A stretch of DNA of 64,000 nt, from NCBI RefSeq assembly GCF_019218265.1, contig NZ_JAHUZE010000002.1:1116001-1180000 (forward strand). The letters run 5' to 3'. The first letter of the stretch is position 1; each line of letters begins with the position of its first letter. The translations under genes were made by a program, and so were the position numbers. Shown here one piece after another: positions 1 to 10,967 of the stretch. Source of the DNA: Maritimibacter dapengensis. Its GTDB lineage: Bacteria; Pseudomonadota; Alphaproteobacteria; Rhodobacterales; Rhodobacteraceae. The notes below the pieces were generated by a model that was given only the letters and a program-made list of their open reading frames with translations, searched no databases and was not told the DNA's origin.

Positions 1-427
1 CGTGAGTTTCGAGGCCGCGTGCGAAGCACGGTTCGCGCTCGAGGTGTCCTGCATCGCGCTCGCCTGCGCCCGGCGTGAGGACGAGGACCTCGCAGCCATG
101 GAGGCCGAACTCGTGCGGCAGGCGGACGAGACGATCACCGACGAAGCCTTCTGCGCCTCCGACGTCGCCTTTCACCGCGCCTTCGTGGATGCCGCGAAAA
201 ACCCGGTCCTGTCCTACCAGCTCGCCGGTGCAGTCGAAGCGATGCAGCCACTCATGAACCTTATCACATACACGGGCCGATCTCGTGCGCGCATCCTTCG
301 GCGTCACCGGCGGTTGTTGACCGCGCTCACGGCCCGCGACACCGCCGCCGTGCATGACGCCCTCGACGACCTCGCCGCCTACACGGTCAAGATCGCCGGA
401 GAAGTCGAGGCGGCCAAGGCGCGTTAG
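1..427 (+). CDS. GntR-family transcriptional regulator, FCD ligand-binding domain (5' truncated by window)
   Basis: Only the C-terminal part is present; the frame is open at the window edge, so the GTG at position 2 is an internal codon rather than a reliable start. The visible 141 residues form an all-helical FCD (FadR C-terminal) domain. Hallmarks are a helix with EARFALEVSCIALACAR, the metal/ligand pattern D-V-A-F-H-R-A-F (about residues 54-61), and a later R-x-H-R-R-L-L-T-A-L helix matching the family's EHR..LL..AI segment. Such regulators bind DNA as dimers through an N-terminal winged helix, which lies outside the window, and usually respond to small organic acids. The target genes cannot be inferred. 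The family call is fairly firm; the subfamily is not determined. Confidence 0.8.
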   Translation, partial: VSFEAACEARFALEVSCIALACARREDEDLAAMEAELVRQADETITDEAFCASDVAFHRAFVDAAKNPVLSYQLAGAVEAMQPLMNLITYTGRSRARILRRHRRLLTALTARDTAAVHDALDDLAAYTVKIAGEVEAAKAR

Positions 428-559
428 CGGGGCGTTGGCGAGGATTCTGCGTGTCCGACACGGGCCACTGCGCGCGCCCTCCGATGCAGCGTACATGTCA
501 TGCGAATTCGACGAGAAATCCGCGCCGGATTCCGCTGCGCCCCCTTTTCAGGCGGGTCG

Positions 560-658
560 CCGCGCCCTATATGTGGGCTGTTCCGCAAGGAACTATGGAC
601 ATAAACGCGCTCGTAATAAGCGGATCGGACCCGGGGGCGGTACCCGGCGGCTCCACCA
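560..658 (+). ncRNA. ssrA: tmRNA acceptor piece (3' half of permuted ssrA)
   Basis: The tRNA-like 3' end of tmRNA is encoded before the 5' half, as in the circularly permuted two-piece tmRNAs of alphaproteobacteria. The T-arm-like segment GGACCCGGGGGCGG (about 627-640) is followed by the acceptor strand CGGCTCC and an encoded ACCA ending at 658. CGGCTCC can pair with the GGGGCCG that begins the coding piece at 682 (one G-U pair). Bases 659-681 are the intervening segment expected to be removed during maturation. The 5' end of the mature acceptor RNA cannot be fixed from sequence; 560 is approximate. Confidence 0.85.
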
Positions 659-681
659 AAAATCCTTCGTTTGGGGATCAT

Positions 682-888
682 GGGGCCGAAATAGGATCGA
701 CGAACGTCTAAAGGGGTTTGCTTTGTCCCGGTGAGATACCACCGTTATCGGTTCACTTAAGCTAGTTGCAAACGACAACAAAGCTCCGATCGCTCTCGCC
801 GCCTAAGCGGTGCGAAAGATCGAAATCTAAGCCCTTGCGCCTAGCAGCGTAAGGCGGGGTTCGCAGGCACCTGGCAACAGAAGCCTGC
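682..888 (+). ncRNA. ssrA: tmRNA coding piece (5' half of permuted ssrA) with proteolysis tag
   Basis: It starts with the tmRNA 5' signature GGGGCCGAAATAGGATCGAC (682-701). The resume reading frame runs 768-806 and encodes ANDNKAPIALAA then TAA. That is close to the Rhodobacter-type tag and ends in the LAA that ClpX recognises. After the tag there is structured sequence and a hairpin GCAGGC (863-868) with GCCTGC (883-888) followed by ATTTTCATTT, which serves as the 3' pseudoknot and/or terminator. tmRNA rescues stalled ribosomes with SmpB and tags the nascent peptide. The adaptor gene sspB lies at 2205. The exact 3' end is estimated. Confidence 0.92.
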
Positions 889-934
889 ATTTTCATTTCT
901 TGCCCGGGTTACATTTCCCTGCCTATCTGCGGGC

Positions 935-2140
935 ATGACCGGGCTACGCGACCTCATCCTCACATTCGGCAAGATCGGGCTTTTGTCCTTCGGTGGCCCA
1001 GTCGCCCAGATCGGCGTGATGCACCGCGAACTGGTCGAGCAAAAGCACTGGCTTTCCGATGCCGAATTCACGCGGGGGCTGACATTCGCGATGCTGCTCC
1101 CTGGCCCCGAAGCCATGCAGCTTTGCACCTATGCCGGTTGGAAACGGCGTGGGACGTTGGGCGGATTGATCGCGGGCGCCCTGTTCGTGCTGCCCGGAGC
1201 CGTGTTCATGGCCGCGATCACACTCGCCTATCTGAGATGGGGGCAGACGCCGGACGTGGTCGCGGCGTTTCTTGGGATCAAGGCGGCGGTCATCGTGGTG
1301 GTGGCACAGGCGCTCATTCGGCTGGATGCAAAGATGATCACGTCATTGCAGCCGAGACTCCTTGCGTTCGTGGCCTTCCTGGTCCTCACGCTCGGGCTTG
1401 CGCCATTCCCTGTCGTGGTCTTGGCCGCAGCGCTCGTCGGTGCGTTCACCGCACCGCCCGGACCCCGCGCAACTACGGCTGTCTCGTCCGCACCCCGTTT
1501 CGGGAGGAGTGTGACCACCGCGATCTTGTGGGGGGCAATTTGGCTCGCCCCCCTTGTCGTGCTCTGGGCCACCAGCGCGGGAAGGCTTACTGAGATATCC
1601 GCCTTTTTCACACGTCTCGCCGCCTTCAGCTTCGGAGGCGCTTACGCGCTCTTGGCATGGATGAGCGATGCGCTGGTCACCGATAAAGGCTGGCTCTCGC
1701 CCCAACACATGATCGACGGTCTTGGATTGGCCGAGACCACACCCGGCCCCTTGGTGCTCGTGACCCAATTCGCGGCGATGGTCGCCGCTGCCCCGCTGGG
1801 CCCCGGCCACATGGCCGCCGCCGCCCTCCTGACGCTTTGGGCGATCTTCACCCCCTGCTTCGGCCTCGTTTTCACGCTCGCCCCGCATCTCGACCGGCTC
1901 ACCGACAACCCGCGCCTGTCCTCGGCTCTCGATGCCGTGTCCGCCGCGATCGTCGGTGTCATCGCATCGCTCACAGTCTTTTTCGCCCGCCACACACTGA
2001 TAACGGACGGCATGTTCGACCTGCGTGCGTTGGGGCTGACAGGCTTGGCTGGGTTGCTCCTGTTCCAGCTCCGCCTGCCGCTGCCAATTCTTCTGATCGT
2101 CATGGCCATTGCAGGGGCCACCGTCGGGTGGCTGACCTGA
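935..2140 (+). CDS. chrA: Chromate transporter, CHR family (ChrA-like, fused two-domain form)
   Basis: A 401-residue polytopic inner-membrane protein. Two homologous halves are visible. The N-terminal half begins FGKIGLLSFGGPVAQIGVMH and has the signature LLPGPEAMQLCTYAGWKRRG. The C-terminal half has FSFGGAYALLAWM and GLAETTPGPLVLVTQFAAMV. This is the long bidomain CHR architecture, with roughly ten to twelve hydrophobic segments. Known members export chromate, but many CHR proteins are never tested and may move other anions. It stands alone: no ChrB or other chromate gene is adjacent. The ATG at 935 comes 47 bases after the tmRNA terminator hairpin. Confidence 0.88.
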   Translation: MTGLRDLILTFGKIGLLSFGGPVAQIGVMHRELVEQKHWLSDAEFTRGLTFAMLLPGPEAMQLCTYAGWKRRGTLGGLIAGALFVLPGAVFMAAITLAYLRWGQTPDVVAAFLGIKAAVIVVVAQALIRLDAKMITSLQPRLLAFVAFLVLTLGLAPFPVVVLAAALVGAFTAPPGPRATTAVSSAPRFGRSVTTAILWGAIWLAPLVVLWATSAGRLTEISAFFTRLAAFSFGGAYALLAWMSDALVTDKGWLSPQHMIDGLGLAETTPGPLVLVTQFAAMVAAAPLGPGHMAAAALLTLWAIFTPCFGLVFTLAPHLDRLTDNPRLSSALDAVSAAIVGVIASLTVFFARHTLITDGMFDLRALGLTGLAGLLLFQLRLPLPILLIVMAIAGATVGWLT

Positions 2141-2204
2141 TGTCGCCCCCTTTTCATCCCTCCCGAATCCCTTATGGTGAAAGTGACTATCGCAGGGGAC
2201 CTAG

Positions 2205-2672
2205 ATGTCGCGGTCGATTGATTACGGAAATCTGATGCACGATGCCATGCGGAGCCTGATCCGTCAGGTTCTCGAGGATGTGGCCGATCACGGCCTGCCC
2301 GGTGCGCATCATTTCTTCATTACCTTCGACACAATGCACCCGGACGTGGAAATCGCCGACTGGCTGTCGGATCGGTTCCCGGAAGACATGACCGTAGTCA
2401 TGCAGCATTGGTTCGACGATCTTCAGGTCAGTGAAGACGGTTTCGCAGTCACACTGAATTTCGGCGATAACCCCGAACGGATGTATATCCCCTTCGACGC
2501 GATCCGCACCTTCGTCGATCCTTCAGTCGAGTTTGGCCTGCGGTTCGAGACGCAGGAAGGCGATGACGACGAGGATGATCTGGACGAAGCCCCGATGCAT
2601 GTCGATCCGGACGACGAGGACGCGGAACCGAAGGACGCGGAAGTCGTGAGCCTGGACAGCTTCCGAAAATAA
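2205..2672 (+). CDS. sspB: SspB-family ClpXP protease adaptor (alpha type)
   Basis: This 155-residue protein matches the alphaproteobacterial SspB family (formerly DUF1321). The folded domain is about residues 1-115, with segments HHFFITFDTMHPDV and ERMYIPFDAIRTFVDPSVEF. It is followed by a very acidic linker (DDDEDDLDEAP...DDEDAEPKDAE) and a short conserved C-terminal peptide VVSLDSFRK, the expected ClpX-docking XB motif. SspB binds the N-terminal part of the ssrA tag and delivers tagged proteins to ClpXP. The tmRNA gene that makes the tag is 1.3 kb upstream, with chrA between them. fumC follows 138 bp downstream. The start is ATG with little spacing ambiguity. Confidence 0.92.
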   Translation: MSRSIDYGNLMHDAMRSLIRQVLEDVADHGLPGAHHFFITFDTMHPDVEIADWLSDRFPEDMTVVMQHWFDDLQVSEDGFAVTLNFGDNPERMYIPFDAIRTFVDPSVEFGLRFETQEGDDDEDDLDEAPMHVDPDDEDAEPKDAEVVSLDSFRK

Positions 2673-2810
2673 TCCACCCCCTTCGTCACGATCGAAACCC
2701 CATCACGCGGCGCGCGAACCGCCGATGTATCCCGTCGTATACAGCAATGATCTTGCACGCGACGCGCGGGGTGGTATGACACGGCCAGAGTTCTTCAGGG
2801 AGACTGACCG

Positions 2811-4202
2811 ATGACCGCCACCCGCACCGAGACCGACAGCTTCGGCCCGCTCGAAGTTCCCACCGACAAGTATTGGGGCGCACAGACGCAACGCTCGCTG
2901 ATGAACTTCCCCATCGGATGGGAGAAGCAGCCTGTCGCAATCGTACGTGGCCTCGGTGTCATCAAGAAGGCATGCGCACAGGCGAACAAGGCCAACGGCG
3001 ATATGGACGCCCGGATCGCGGATGCCATCATCGAAGCCGCGGGCGAAGTGATCGACGGCAAGTTCGACAACAACTTCCCGCTCGTGGTCTGGCAGACCGG
3101 GTCGGGCACGCAGTCGAACATGAACGCAAACGAGGTCATCGCGAACCGCGCGATCGAGATCCTTGGCGGCGAAATCGGCTCGAAAGACCCGGTGCATCCG
3201 AACGATCACTGCAACATGGGGCAATCCTCGAACGACACCTTCCCGACGGCCATGCATATTGCCGCCGCCATGTCGGTGCGCGACGTGCTGCTGCCGGGGC
3301 TTGAGAAGCTGCACACTGGCCTCGCCGCGAAGGCCGAAGAGTTCAAGGACATCATCAAGATCGGCCGCACCCATACGCAGGACGCCACGCCGCTCACGCT
3401 GGGGCAGGAATTCTCAGGCTATGCCAAGATGATCGAGAACGGGATCGAACGCATCAAACTGGCGCTCCCGGGCATCTACGAGCTGGCGCAAGGCGGCACG
3501 GCTGTCGGCACCGGCCTCAACACCAAGCAAGGTTGGGGCGAGCAAGTCGCGGCAAACATGGCCGAGATCACCGGCCTGCCCTTCGTCACCGCTCCCAACA
3601 AGTTCGAGGCGCTGTCGGCCCATGACGCCATGGTCTTCCTCTCGGGTGCCATCGCGACCACGGCGGGCGCGGCGTACAAGATCGCCAACGACATCCGCTT
3701 CCTCGGCTCCGGCCCCCGTTCGGGTCTGGGCGAGCTGATCCTGCCGGAAAACGAGCCCGGCTCCTCGATCATGCCGGGCAAGGTGAACCCGACGCAGGCC
3801 GAGGCGCTTACGCAGGTCGCGGCCCATATCATGGGCAACGATGCCGCGATGAAATTCGCCGGTTCACAAGGCCATTTCGAGCTCAACGTCTACAACCCGA
3901 TGATGAGCTACAATCTGCTCCAGTCGATCCAGCTTCTGGGCGATGCCGCCGACAGTTTCACCGAGCGGATGCTGAATGGCATTCAGGCCAACGAGCCGCG
4001 CATCGAAAAGCTGATGAAGGAAAGCCTTATGCTCGTCACCGCGCTCGCGCCCACAATCGGTTACGACAACGCTACGAAAGTTGCGAAAACGGCCCACAAA
4101 AACGGGACGACTCTGAAGGAAGAAGCCATCGCCCTGGGCTTCGTGGATGAGGAAACTTTCGAGAAAGTCGTGCGCCCGGAGCAGATGATCGGGCCGAAAT
4201 GA
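2811..4202 (+). CDS. fumC: Fumarate hydratase, class II
   Basis: Oxygen-stable, iron-independent fumarase of the TCA cycle (fumarate + water to L-malate), a cytoplasmic homotetramer. The 463 residues match the family length. Visible signatures are [34 protein letters not shown], the catalytic-histidine segment [17 protein letters not shown] and the fumarate-lyase signature [13 protein letters not shown]. The start is ATG at 2811 with GGGAGA just upstream. A strong hairpin terminator follows at 4225. It is downstream of sspB on the same strand but far enough away to have its own promoter. Confidence 0.97.
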   Translation: MTATRTETDSFGPLEVPTDKYWGAQTQRSLMNFPIGWEKQPVAIVRGLGVIKKACAQANKANGDMDARIADAIIEAAGEVIDGKFDNNFPLVVWQTGSGTQSNMNANEVIANRAIEILGGEIGSKDPVHPNDHCNMGQSSNDTFPTAMHIAAAMSVRDVLLPGLEKLHTGLAAKAEEFKDIIKIGRTHTQDATPLTLGQEFSGYAKMIENGIERIKLALPGIYELAQGGTAVGTGLNTKQGWGEQVAANMAEITGLPFVTAPNKFEALSAHDAMVFLSGAIATTAGAAYKIANDIRFLGSGPRSGLGELILPENEPGSSIMPGKVNPTQAEALTQVAAHIMGNDAAMKFAGSQGHFELNVYNPMMSYNLLQSIQLLGDAADSFTERMLNGIQANEPRIEKLMKESLMLVTALAPTIGYDNATKVAKTAHKNGTTLKEEAIALGFVDEETFEKVVRPEQMIGPK

Positions 4203-4224
4203 TCCGTGGAACATTACAAATGTG

Positions 4225-4262
4225 AGAGGCGGCGAGCACGGATTTCGCCGCCTTCTCTTTGT
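4225..4262 (+). terminator. Rho-independent terminator after fumC
   Basis: GGCGGCGA (4228-4235) pairs with TCGCCGCC (4245-4252), extended by flanking GAGA/TTCTC pairing, and is followed by TTCTCTTTG. It lies 23 bp past the fumC stop. Confidence 0.85.
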
Positions 4263-4357
4263 TATCAGTCGCTTAGCGTCTATTCATCACATTATAGTTA
4301 GTGACCTATACAAAAGACTTCTATCTTTAGGATCAAACCTGTGTCCTAGCTGCAGGT

Positions 4358-5392
4358 ATGGAAGCAACTCTTCACCAAGGCGAGCTTCCCCTCGCCACCG
4401 GCGCACACGAGCACCTCTTCGACACGATCACCAACCTGACCGGAGATGGCCTTTGCTTGGCCGAAATGATCACCGACGCCGAGGGGCGTGCGGTCGATTA
4501 TCGGTTTCTCGAAGTGAACCCGAAGTTCGAAGCCTTCACCGGCCTGAAGGACGCCGAAGGCAAGACTGCGCTCGAACTCGTTCCCGGGCTGGAGCATCAC
4601 TGGGTCGATACCTACGGGCGCGTGGGCTTGGGGCGCGAGACATTGCGGTTCGAAAACGGTTCGGTCCCGATGGGCCGATGGTTCGAAGTTTGCGCCTCGC
4701 CTGCACCGGTTTTTGGTCAGTTGTTCATCCTGTTTCGTGACGTGACTCGCCGGAAAGACGCCGAAGAGGCCAACCTACAGGCGCTGGATCGGGCACAGCA
4801 CCTTCTGAGCGAATTGAACCATCGTGTCAAAAACAGCCTGACCGTGATCAACTCGATCATCTCGATGGAAAAACGCAAGTCTTCCGAAGATGTTGGCCGC
4901 GCCCTCGACCGGGTCGGCTCACGGATCGACGCGGTCCGGGGCCTGTTCGCGGCATTGTCGGACACCGGCTCAGTGGATCGCGTCTGTTCCGGCACTTACC
5001 TGAATCGTGTCGTCGACGGCTTGCAGGGTGCCGTGGTCATCGAAGGGCGTATCGTGATCCGCGCGGAAATCGAAGAAATAGAACTGGACGCCGAACAAGC
5101 AGTGTCGCTCGGGCTCGTGGTCAACGAGCTTGTCACCAACGCCGTGAAACACGCCTTTCCGAATGGCAGACACGGGACCATCGACGTGAAATTCTGCAAA
5201 GACGGCGATGCGCTTGTTCTGTGCGTCACGGATGACGGCGGACAGGCGCCTGCTGGTGCCGGAACCGAGGGTGGACTTGGCTCTCGCCTCATCAAAGCCT
5301 TCGCACAGAACCTCGATGCGGACATCGAAACAGATGCGAGTGATCGCGGCACCTGCGTCACGCTTCGCTTCCGGCCCTCTGGTAATCCCTGA
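4358..5392 (+). CDS. PAS-domain sensor histidine kinase, HisKA_2 family
   Basis: 344 residues, soluble, with no transmembrane segment. Order: a PAS domain at about residues 20-135 (segments VDYRFLEVNPKFEAFTGL and ILFRDVTRRKDAEE). Then a HisKA_2 dimerisation/phosphoacceptor helix containing ELNHRVKNSLTVI (phospho-His at about 155). Then a HATPase_c domain with the N box VVNELVTNAVKHAF near residue 255 and G-rich VTDDGGQAP and GGLGSRLI. HisKA_2 kinases in alphaproteobacteria often feed the general stress response or light/oxygen signalling, but no response regulator, anti-sigma or EcfG gene is adjacent, so the partner is unknown. The start is ATG at 4358; the preceding 95 bp are AT-rich and follow the fumC terminator, so transcription is likely independent. 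Confidence 0.9.
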   Translation: MEATLHQGELPLATGAHEHLFDTITNLTGDGLCLAEMITDAEGRAVDYRFLEVNPKFEAFTGLKDAEGKTALELVPGLEHHWVDTYGRVGLGRETLRFENGSVPMGRWFEVCASPAPVFGQLFILFRDVTRRKDAEEANLQALDRAQHLLSELNHRVKNSLTVINSIISMEKRKSSEDVGRALDRVGSRIDAVRGLFAALSDTGSVDRVCSGTYLNRVVDGLQGAVVIEGRIVIRAEIEEIELDAEQAVSLGLVVNELVTNAVKHAFPNGRHGTIDVKFCKDGDALVLCVTDDGGQAPAGAGTEGGLGSRLIKAFAQNLDADIETDASDRGTCVTLRFRPSGNP

Positions 5393-5414
5393 CCGACCGC
5401 GCCATCATCGGCGC

Positions 5415-5591
5415 ATGAAGAACGTGACCAACCTCAACAGGTTTCGTAAGGCAAGGCTCCGCGACAGCAAACGCGCGGTGGCGGATGAAAACGCGGTGAA
5501 GTTCGGCAGGACGAAAGCCGAGAAGCGGCTTGCCGACGCGCGGCAGGACAAGGCCGCGCGCGACCTTGAGGGCCACAAGCGTGACGAGTGA
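5415..5591 (+). CDS. DUF4169 family small basic protein
   Basis: 58 residues starting MKNVTNLNRFRKARLRDSK, very rich in Arg, Lys and Asp, predicted as one charged helix. It matches the DUF4169 family of alphaproteobacteria, which has no known function. An upstream in-frame extension from 5208 overlaps the kinase gene and is not used. The next gene, a ribbon-helix-helix protein, starts at a GTG inside this gene's last codons (11 bp overlap), so the two are translationally coupled and probably work together. Confidence 0.82.
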   Translation: MKNVTNLNRFRKARLRDSKRAVADENAVKFGRTKAEKRLADARQDKAARDLEGHKRDE

Positions 5592-5802
5592 CGCGCGGCC
5601 CCGCAAGCACTCGGTGACGCTGCGCGGGCACCGCACCTCCATCTCGCTCGAAGATGAGTTCTGGAGCGCCTTTCGCGACATCGCCGAGGCCGAGGGCAAG
5701 GGCATCAACGAGCTTGCTGCAGAAATCGACGAGGCGCGCGGCCTGTCCTCGGGTCTGGCGTCCGCTATCCGCCTGTACGTTCTGCGTCATTACCGGGGTT
5801 AG
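5581..5802 (+). CDS. Ribbon-helix-helix domain protein
   Basis: 73 residues from the GTG at 5581. The core is SVTLRGHRTSISLEDEFWSAF (beta strand plus first helix) then INELAAEIDEARG..GLASAIRLYVLRHY (second helix), the Arc/MetJ-like fold annotated RHH_4 in this group. The strand HRTSISLE would contact DNA. An upstream ATG at 5530 would extend it through the DUF4169 gene in another frame and is less likely. The stop TAG overlaps the patatin gene's stop on the other strand by four bases (TTAG, 5799-5802). It may regulate its own operon; no operator was identified. Confidence 0.82.
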   Translation: MTSDARPRKHSVTLRGHRTSISLEDEFWSAFRDIAEAEGKGINELAAEIDEARGLSSGLASAIRLYVLRHYRG

Positions 5803-6686
5803 TCGAGGCCACAGACCCGCCGGATGCGATCCGCCTGCGCCTCGACCAGTCGATGACCCTCGGAGATAATTTCCTTGCCCCGAAACAGCTCGAGCACCGT
5901 GATGTGGGTGAGGTCCGCGTCCATCAGCACATGGGGAGGCTCACCGGCAAGTCGCGCGCGGCTGATCTGTTGGGTTGTGACGTCGATTGCCGCGTTCACC
6001 ACGTCGAAATAGCCGGGTTTCGAGGCGCGCAGCGACTCCTCGGGCGAAATACCGAATACATCGTGCAATGCTTCGGGAAGAACCTTTGCAATCCAGTGCG
6101 GGGTTTCGTCCGGGGCCTTCCAGATCTGCCCATCGGGCCGCGCGTTCGGGTTCACGGCGAGGATCACCTCGGCACCGAGCGCTCGCACCGCCGACACCGG
6201 AACCGGGTTCACCAGACCGCCGTCGAGTAACCAGCGGCCGTCGTACTTCACGGGAGTCATAACGCCGGGGATGCCCGCCGAGCCACGCACGGCGCGGTAT
6301 GTTTCGCCTTCGGAGAACCAGATTTCACGCCCGGTCTGCATGTCCGTCGCGACGGCGGTGAACGGACAATGCAGGTTTTCGAGTCTGTCGGGAACGCCAA
6401 TGTCTTTCATCAACGCTTCGAGGCGACGCGCCTCGACCAGGCCGCCGGAATTGAACGAAACATCCATGAGCCGCAGAAACGCCGCTGGGGTCAGCTTCTC
6501 GACCCAGTCCCTCAGGGCGGGAAGCGCCTCGCCCGCCCAGGCCGCACCGACAACCGCGCCCATCGACGTGCCGGCGATCATGTCGGGCTTCACGCCAAGA
6601 GCGGCAAGAGCTTCTATGACGCCGATATGGCACCATCCGCGCGCTCCGCCCGATCCCAATGCCAATCCGATCTTCGGTCTGCCCAT
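5799..6686 (-). CDS. Patatin-like phospholipase (RssA/NTE type)
   Basis: 295 residues, cytoplasmic. It has the oxyanion loop GLALGSGGARGWCHIGV at the N-terminus, the nucleophile elbow GTSMG (Ser about residue 42) and the catalytic Asp in DGGLVNPVPV (about 155), together the Ser-Asp dyad of patatins. Bacterial members of this size (RssA-like) act as lipid acyl hydrolases or esterases; the substrate here is unknown. The gene is divergent from the TspO-like gene, with a 115 bp shared promoter region, and convergent with the RHH gene with overlapping stops. Confidence 0.9.
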   Translation of the reverse strand: MGRPKIGLALGSGGARGWCHIGVIEALAALGVKPDMIAGTSMGAVVGAAWAGEALPALRDWVEKLTPAAFLRLMDVSFNSGGLVEARRLEALMKDIGVPDRLENLHCPFTAVATDMQTGREIWFSEGETYRAVRGSAGIPGVMTPVKYDGRWLLDGGLVNPVPVSAVRALGAEVILAVNPNARPDGQIWKAPDETPHWIAKVLPEALHDVFGISPEESLRASKPGYFDVVNAAIDVTTQQISRARLAGEPPHVLMDADLTHITVLELFRGKEIISEGHRLVEAQADRIRRVCGLD

Positions 6687-6801
6687 GCTGCACCCTTCCG
6701 CCCGTCCGGTTACCCGACCCGATTAAAAACCGCGTGACGGGCAAGCGACAAGTGAACCATGACCTACTTTTACGCGTTATCCAGGAAAACGAGGACACAT
6801 C

Positions 6802-7530
6802 ATGCGCGCCAAGGCCATTTTGCTATTTGTTGCCGCCGTCACCTTCGCGCTCGGGCCGTTCATGGTTCCGGGCTTCGGCGGCCTCGACCCGAATCTCTAC
6901 CCGAACCCGCAGGTCGATCCGCCTGTGCAGCCAGCGGGCTATGCCTTTGCGATCTGGGGGCCAATCTACCTGTGGCTCATCGCTTCGACCGGGTTTGGTC
7001 TGCTGCGGCGGCATGACGTTGCGGATTGGGACCGGATGCGGATGCCACTCCTAATTTCGCTGGTGATCGGAACGGCCTGGCTCCCCATCGCCATGATCTC
7101 GGCCATCTGGGCGACGATTCTGATCTTCGCCATGCTGATCACGGCCGCCCTTGCCATGCACCGTGCGCCTGAGCGCGACCGCTGGTGGGCGGTCGCCCCA
7201 GTTGCGTTCTACACCGGCTGGCTGACTGCGGCGAGCTTCGCCTCTCTGGGCCTCACCGGGGCCGGGTTCGGGCTCCTGCTCGATGAAGTGGGCTGGGCCA
7301 TCCTTGCGATCCTGCTTGCGCTTGGGACCGCGCTTTTCATCCATGCCGGTCGGCGTGATGAATGGGTGTATTTCACCAGCGTGATCTGGGCGCTTCTCGC
7401 CATCGTCATCAAGAATTTCGGCGATGTCTGGATCGTCGCTGGCGTGGCGCTAGCCGGTGCTGTCTTCCTGACCGCGATCATGGTGCGAAGAATTACCTTG
7501 AACCTTCAGCGCCCGCGCGCCCGCGCCTAA
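6802..7530 (+). CDS. TspO/MBR-related integral membrane protein
   Basis: 242 residues, strongly hydrophobic, with about seven membrane spans. The segment YAFAIWGPIYLWLIAS is the conserved Trp-rich motif shared with TspO-like and 'tryptophan-rich sensory' proteins. TspO proteins bind tetrapyrroles or other hydrophobic ligands, but this protein is longer than classical TspO (about 155 residues), so a ligand should not be assumed. ATG at 6802 follows a GAGGA-like ribosome site. Its stop overlaps the nudix gene's stop by four bases (CTAA, 7527-7530). Confidence 0.65.
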   Translation: MRAKAILLFVAAVTFALGPFMVPGFGGLDPNLYPNPQVDPPVQPAGYAFAIWGPIYLWLIASTGFGLLRRHDVADWDRMRMPLLISLVIGTAWLPIAMISAIWATILIFAMLITAALAMHRAPERDRWWAVAPVAFYTGWLTAASFASLGLTGAGFGLLLDEVGWAILAILLALGTALFIHAGRRDEWVYFTSVIWALLAIVIKNFGDVWIVAGVALAGAVFLTAIMVRRITLNLQRPRARA

Positions 7531-7924
7531 CGCGCGAGCGCCCTGAGAGCGGCCTCCAGCACCTCGTCCACACGGTCGCTCATGGGGGGCCTGCGCGCCA
7601 GCACGTCCCCGATCGGCACCCATTCTGCCGCCATTGCGTCGTCCGCTGCGACGGGTTCACCCGCGACATGCGCACACAATACGGCGGCGAGGTCGAATGC
7701 ATAGCCCTCGGCCCGGATTTCCAACACGTCCAGAACCGCTATCGACCGGGCCAGCACGCCTGTCTCCTCATGCAATTCCCGAAGCGCGCCGGTCTCGTGG
7801 CTTTCCCCGGGATCGAGATGCCCGCCGGGATAGCCCCATAGCCCCGCATCCGGGGGCTTGCGCCGTTGGACGAGCAAAACATGCCCCTCCCGCACCACGA
7901 CCGCCATCGCAGCGCGGGTCGGGG

Positions 7925-7928
<4 letters not shown>
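7527..7928 (-). CDS. NUDIX hydrolase
   Basis: 133 residues. The Nudix box is complete: [23 protein letters not shown] fits G-x5-E-x7-R-E-x-x-E-E-x-G-U. It is preceded by WGYPGG, typical of hydrolases acting on nucleotide sugars, ADP-ribose or oxidised dNTPs. The start codon overlaps the uvrA stop by four bases (ATGA type), so it is the second gene of a uvrA operon. A nucleotide-pool or damaged-nucleotide role would fit that company, but this is inference. Confidence 0.9.
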
Positions 7929-10810
<2,882 letters not shown>

Positions 10811-10967
10811 GACCCACCTCGAAACGACAGGTCCATAGATAGTGGATGCAGTCGCAGGCGCAAACGAAAAATGAGAACGAAAGCGGAACAATCGGATTAA
10901 TTCCGTTTCCGAATGCGCTCCCATCGGCTAGCGTCCCGGCATTGATCTTTGCCTTTGGAGGAACCTC

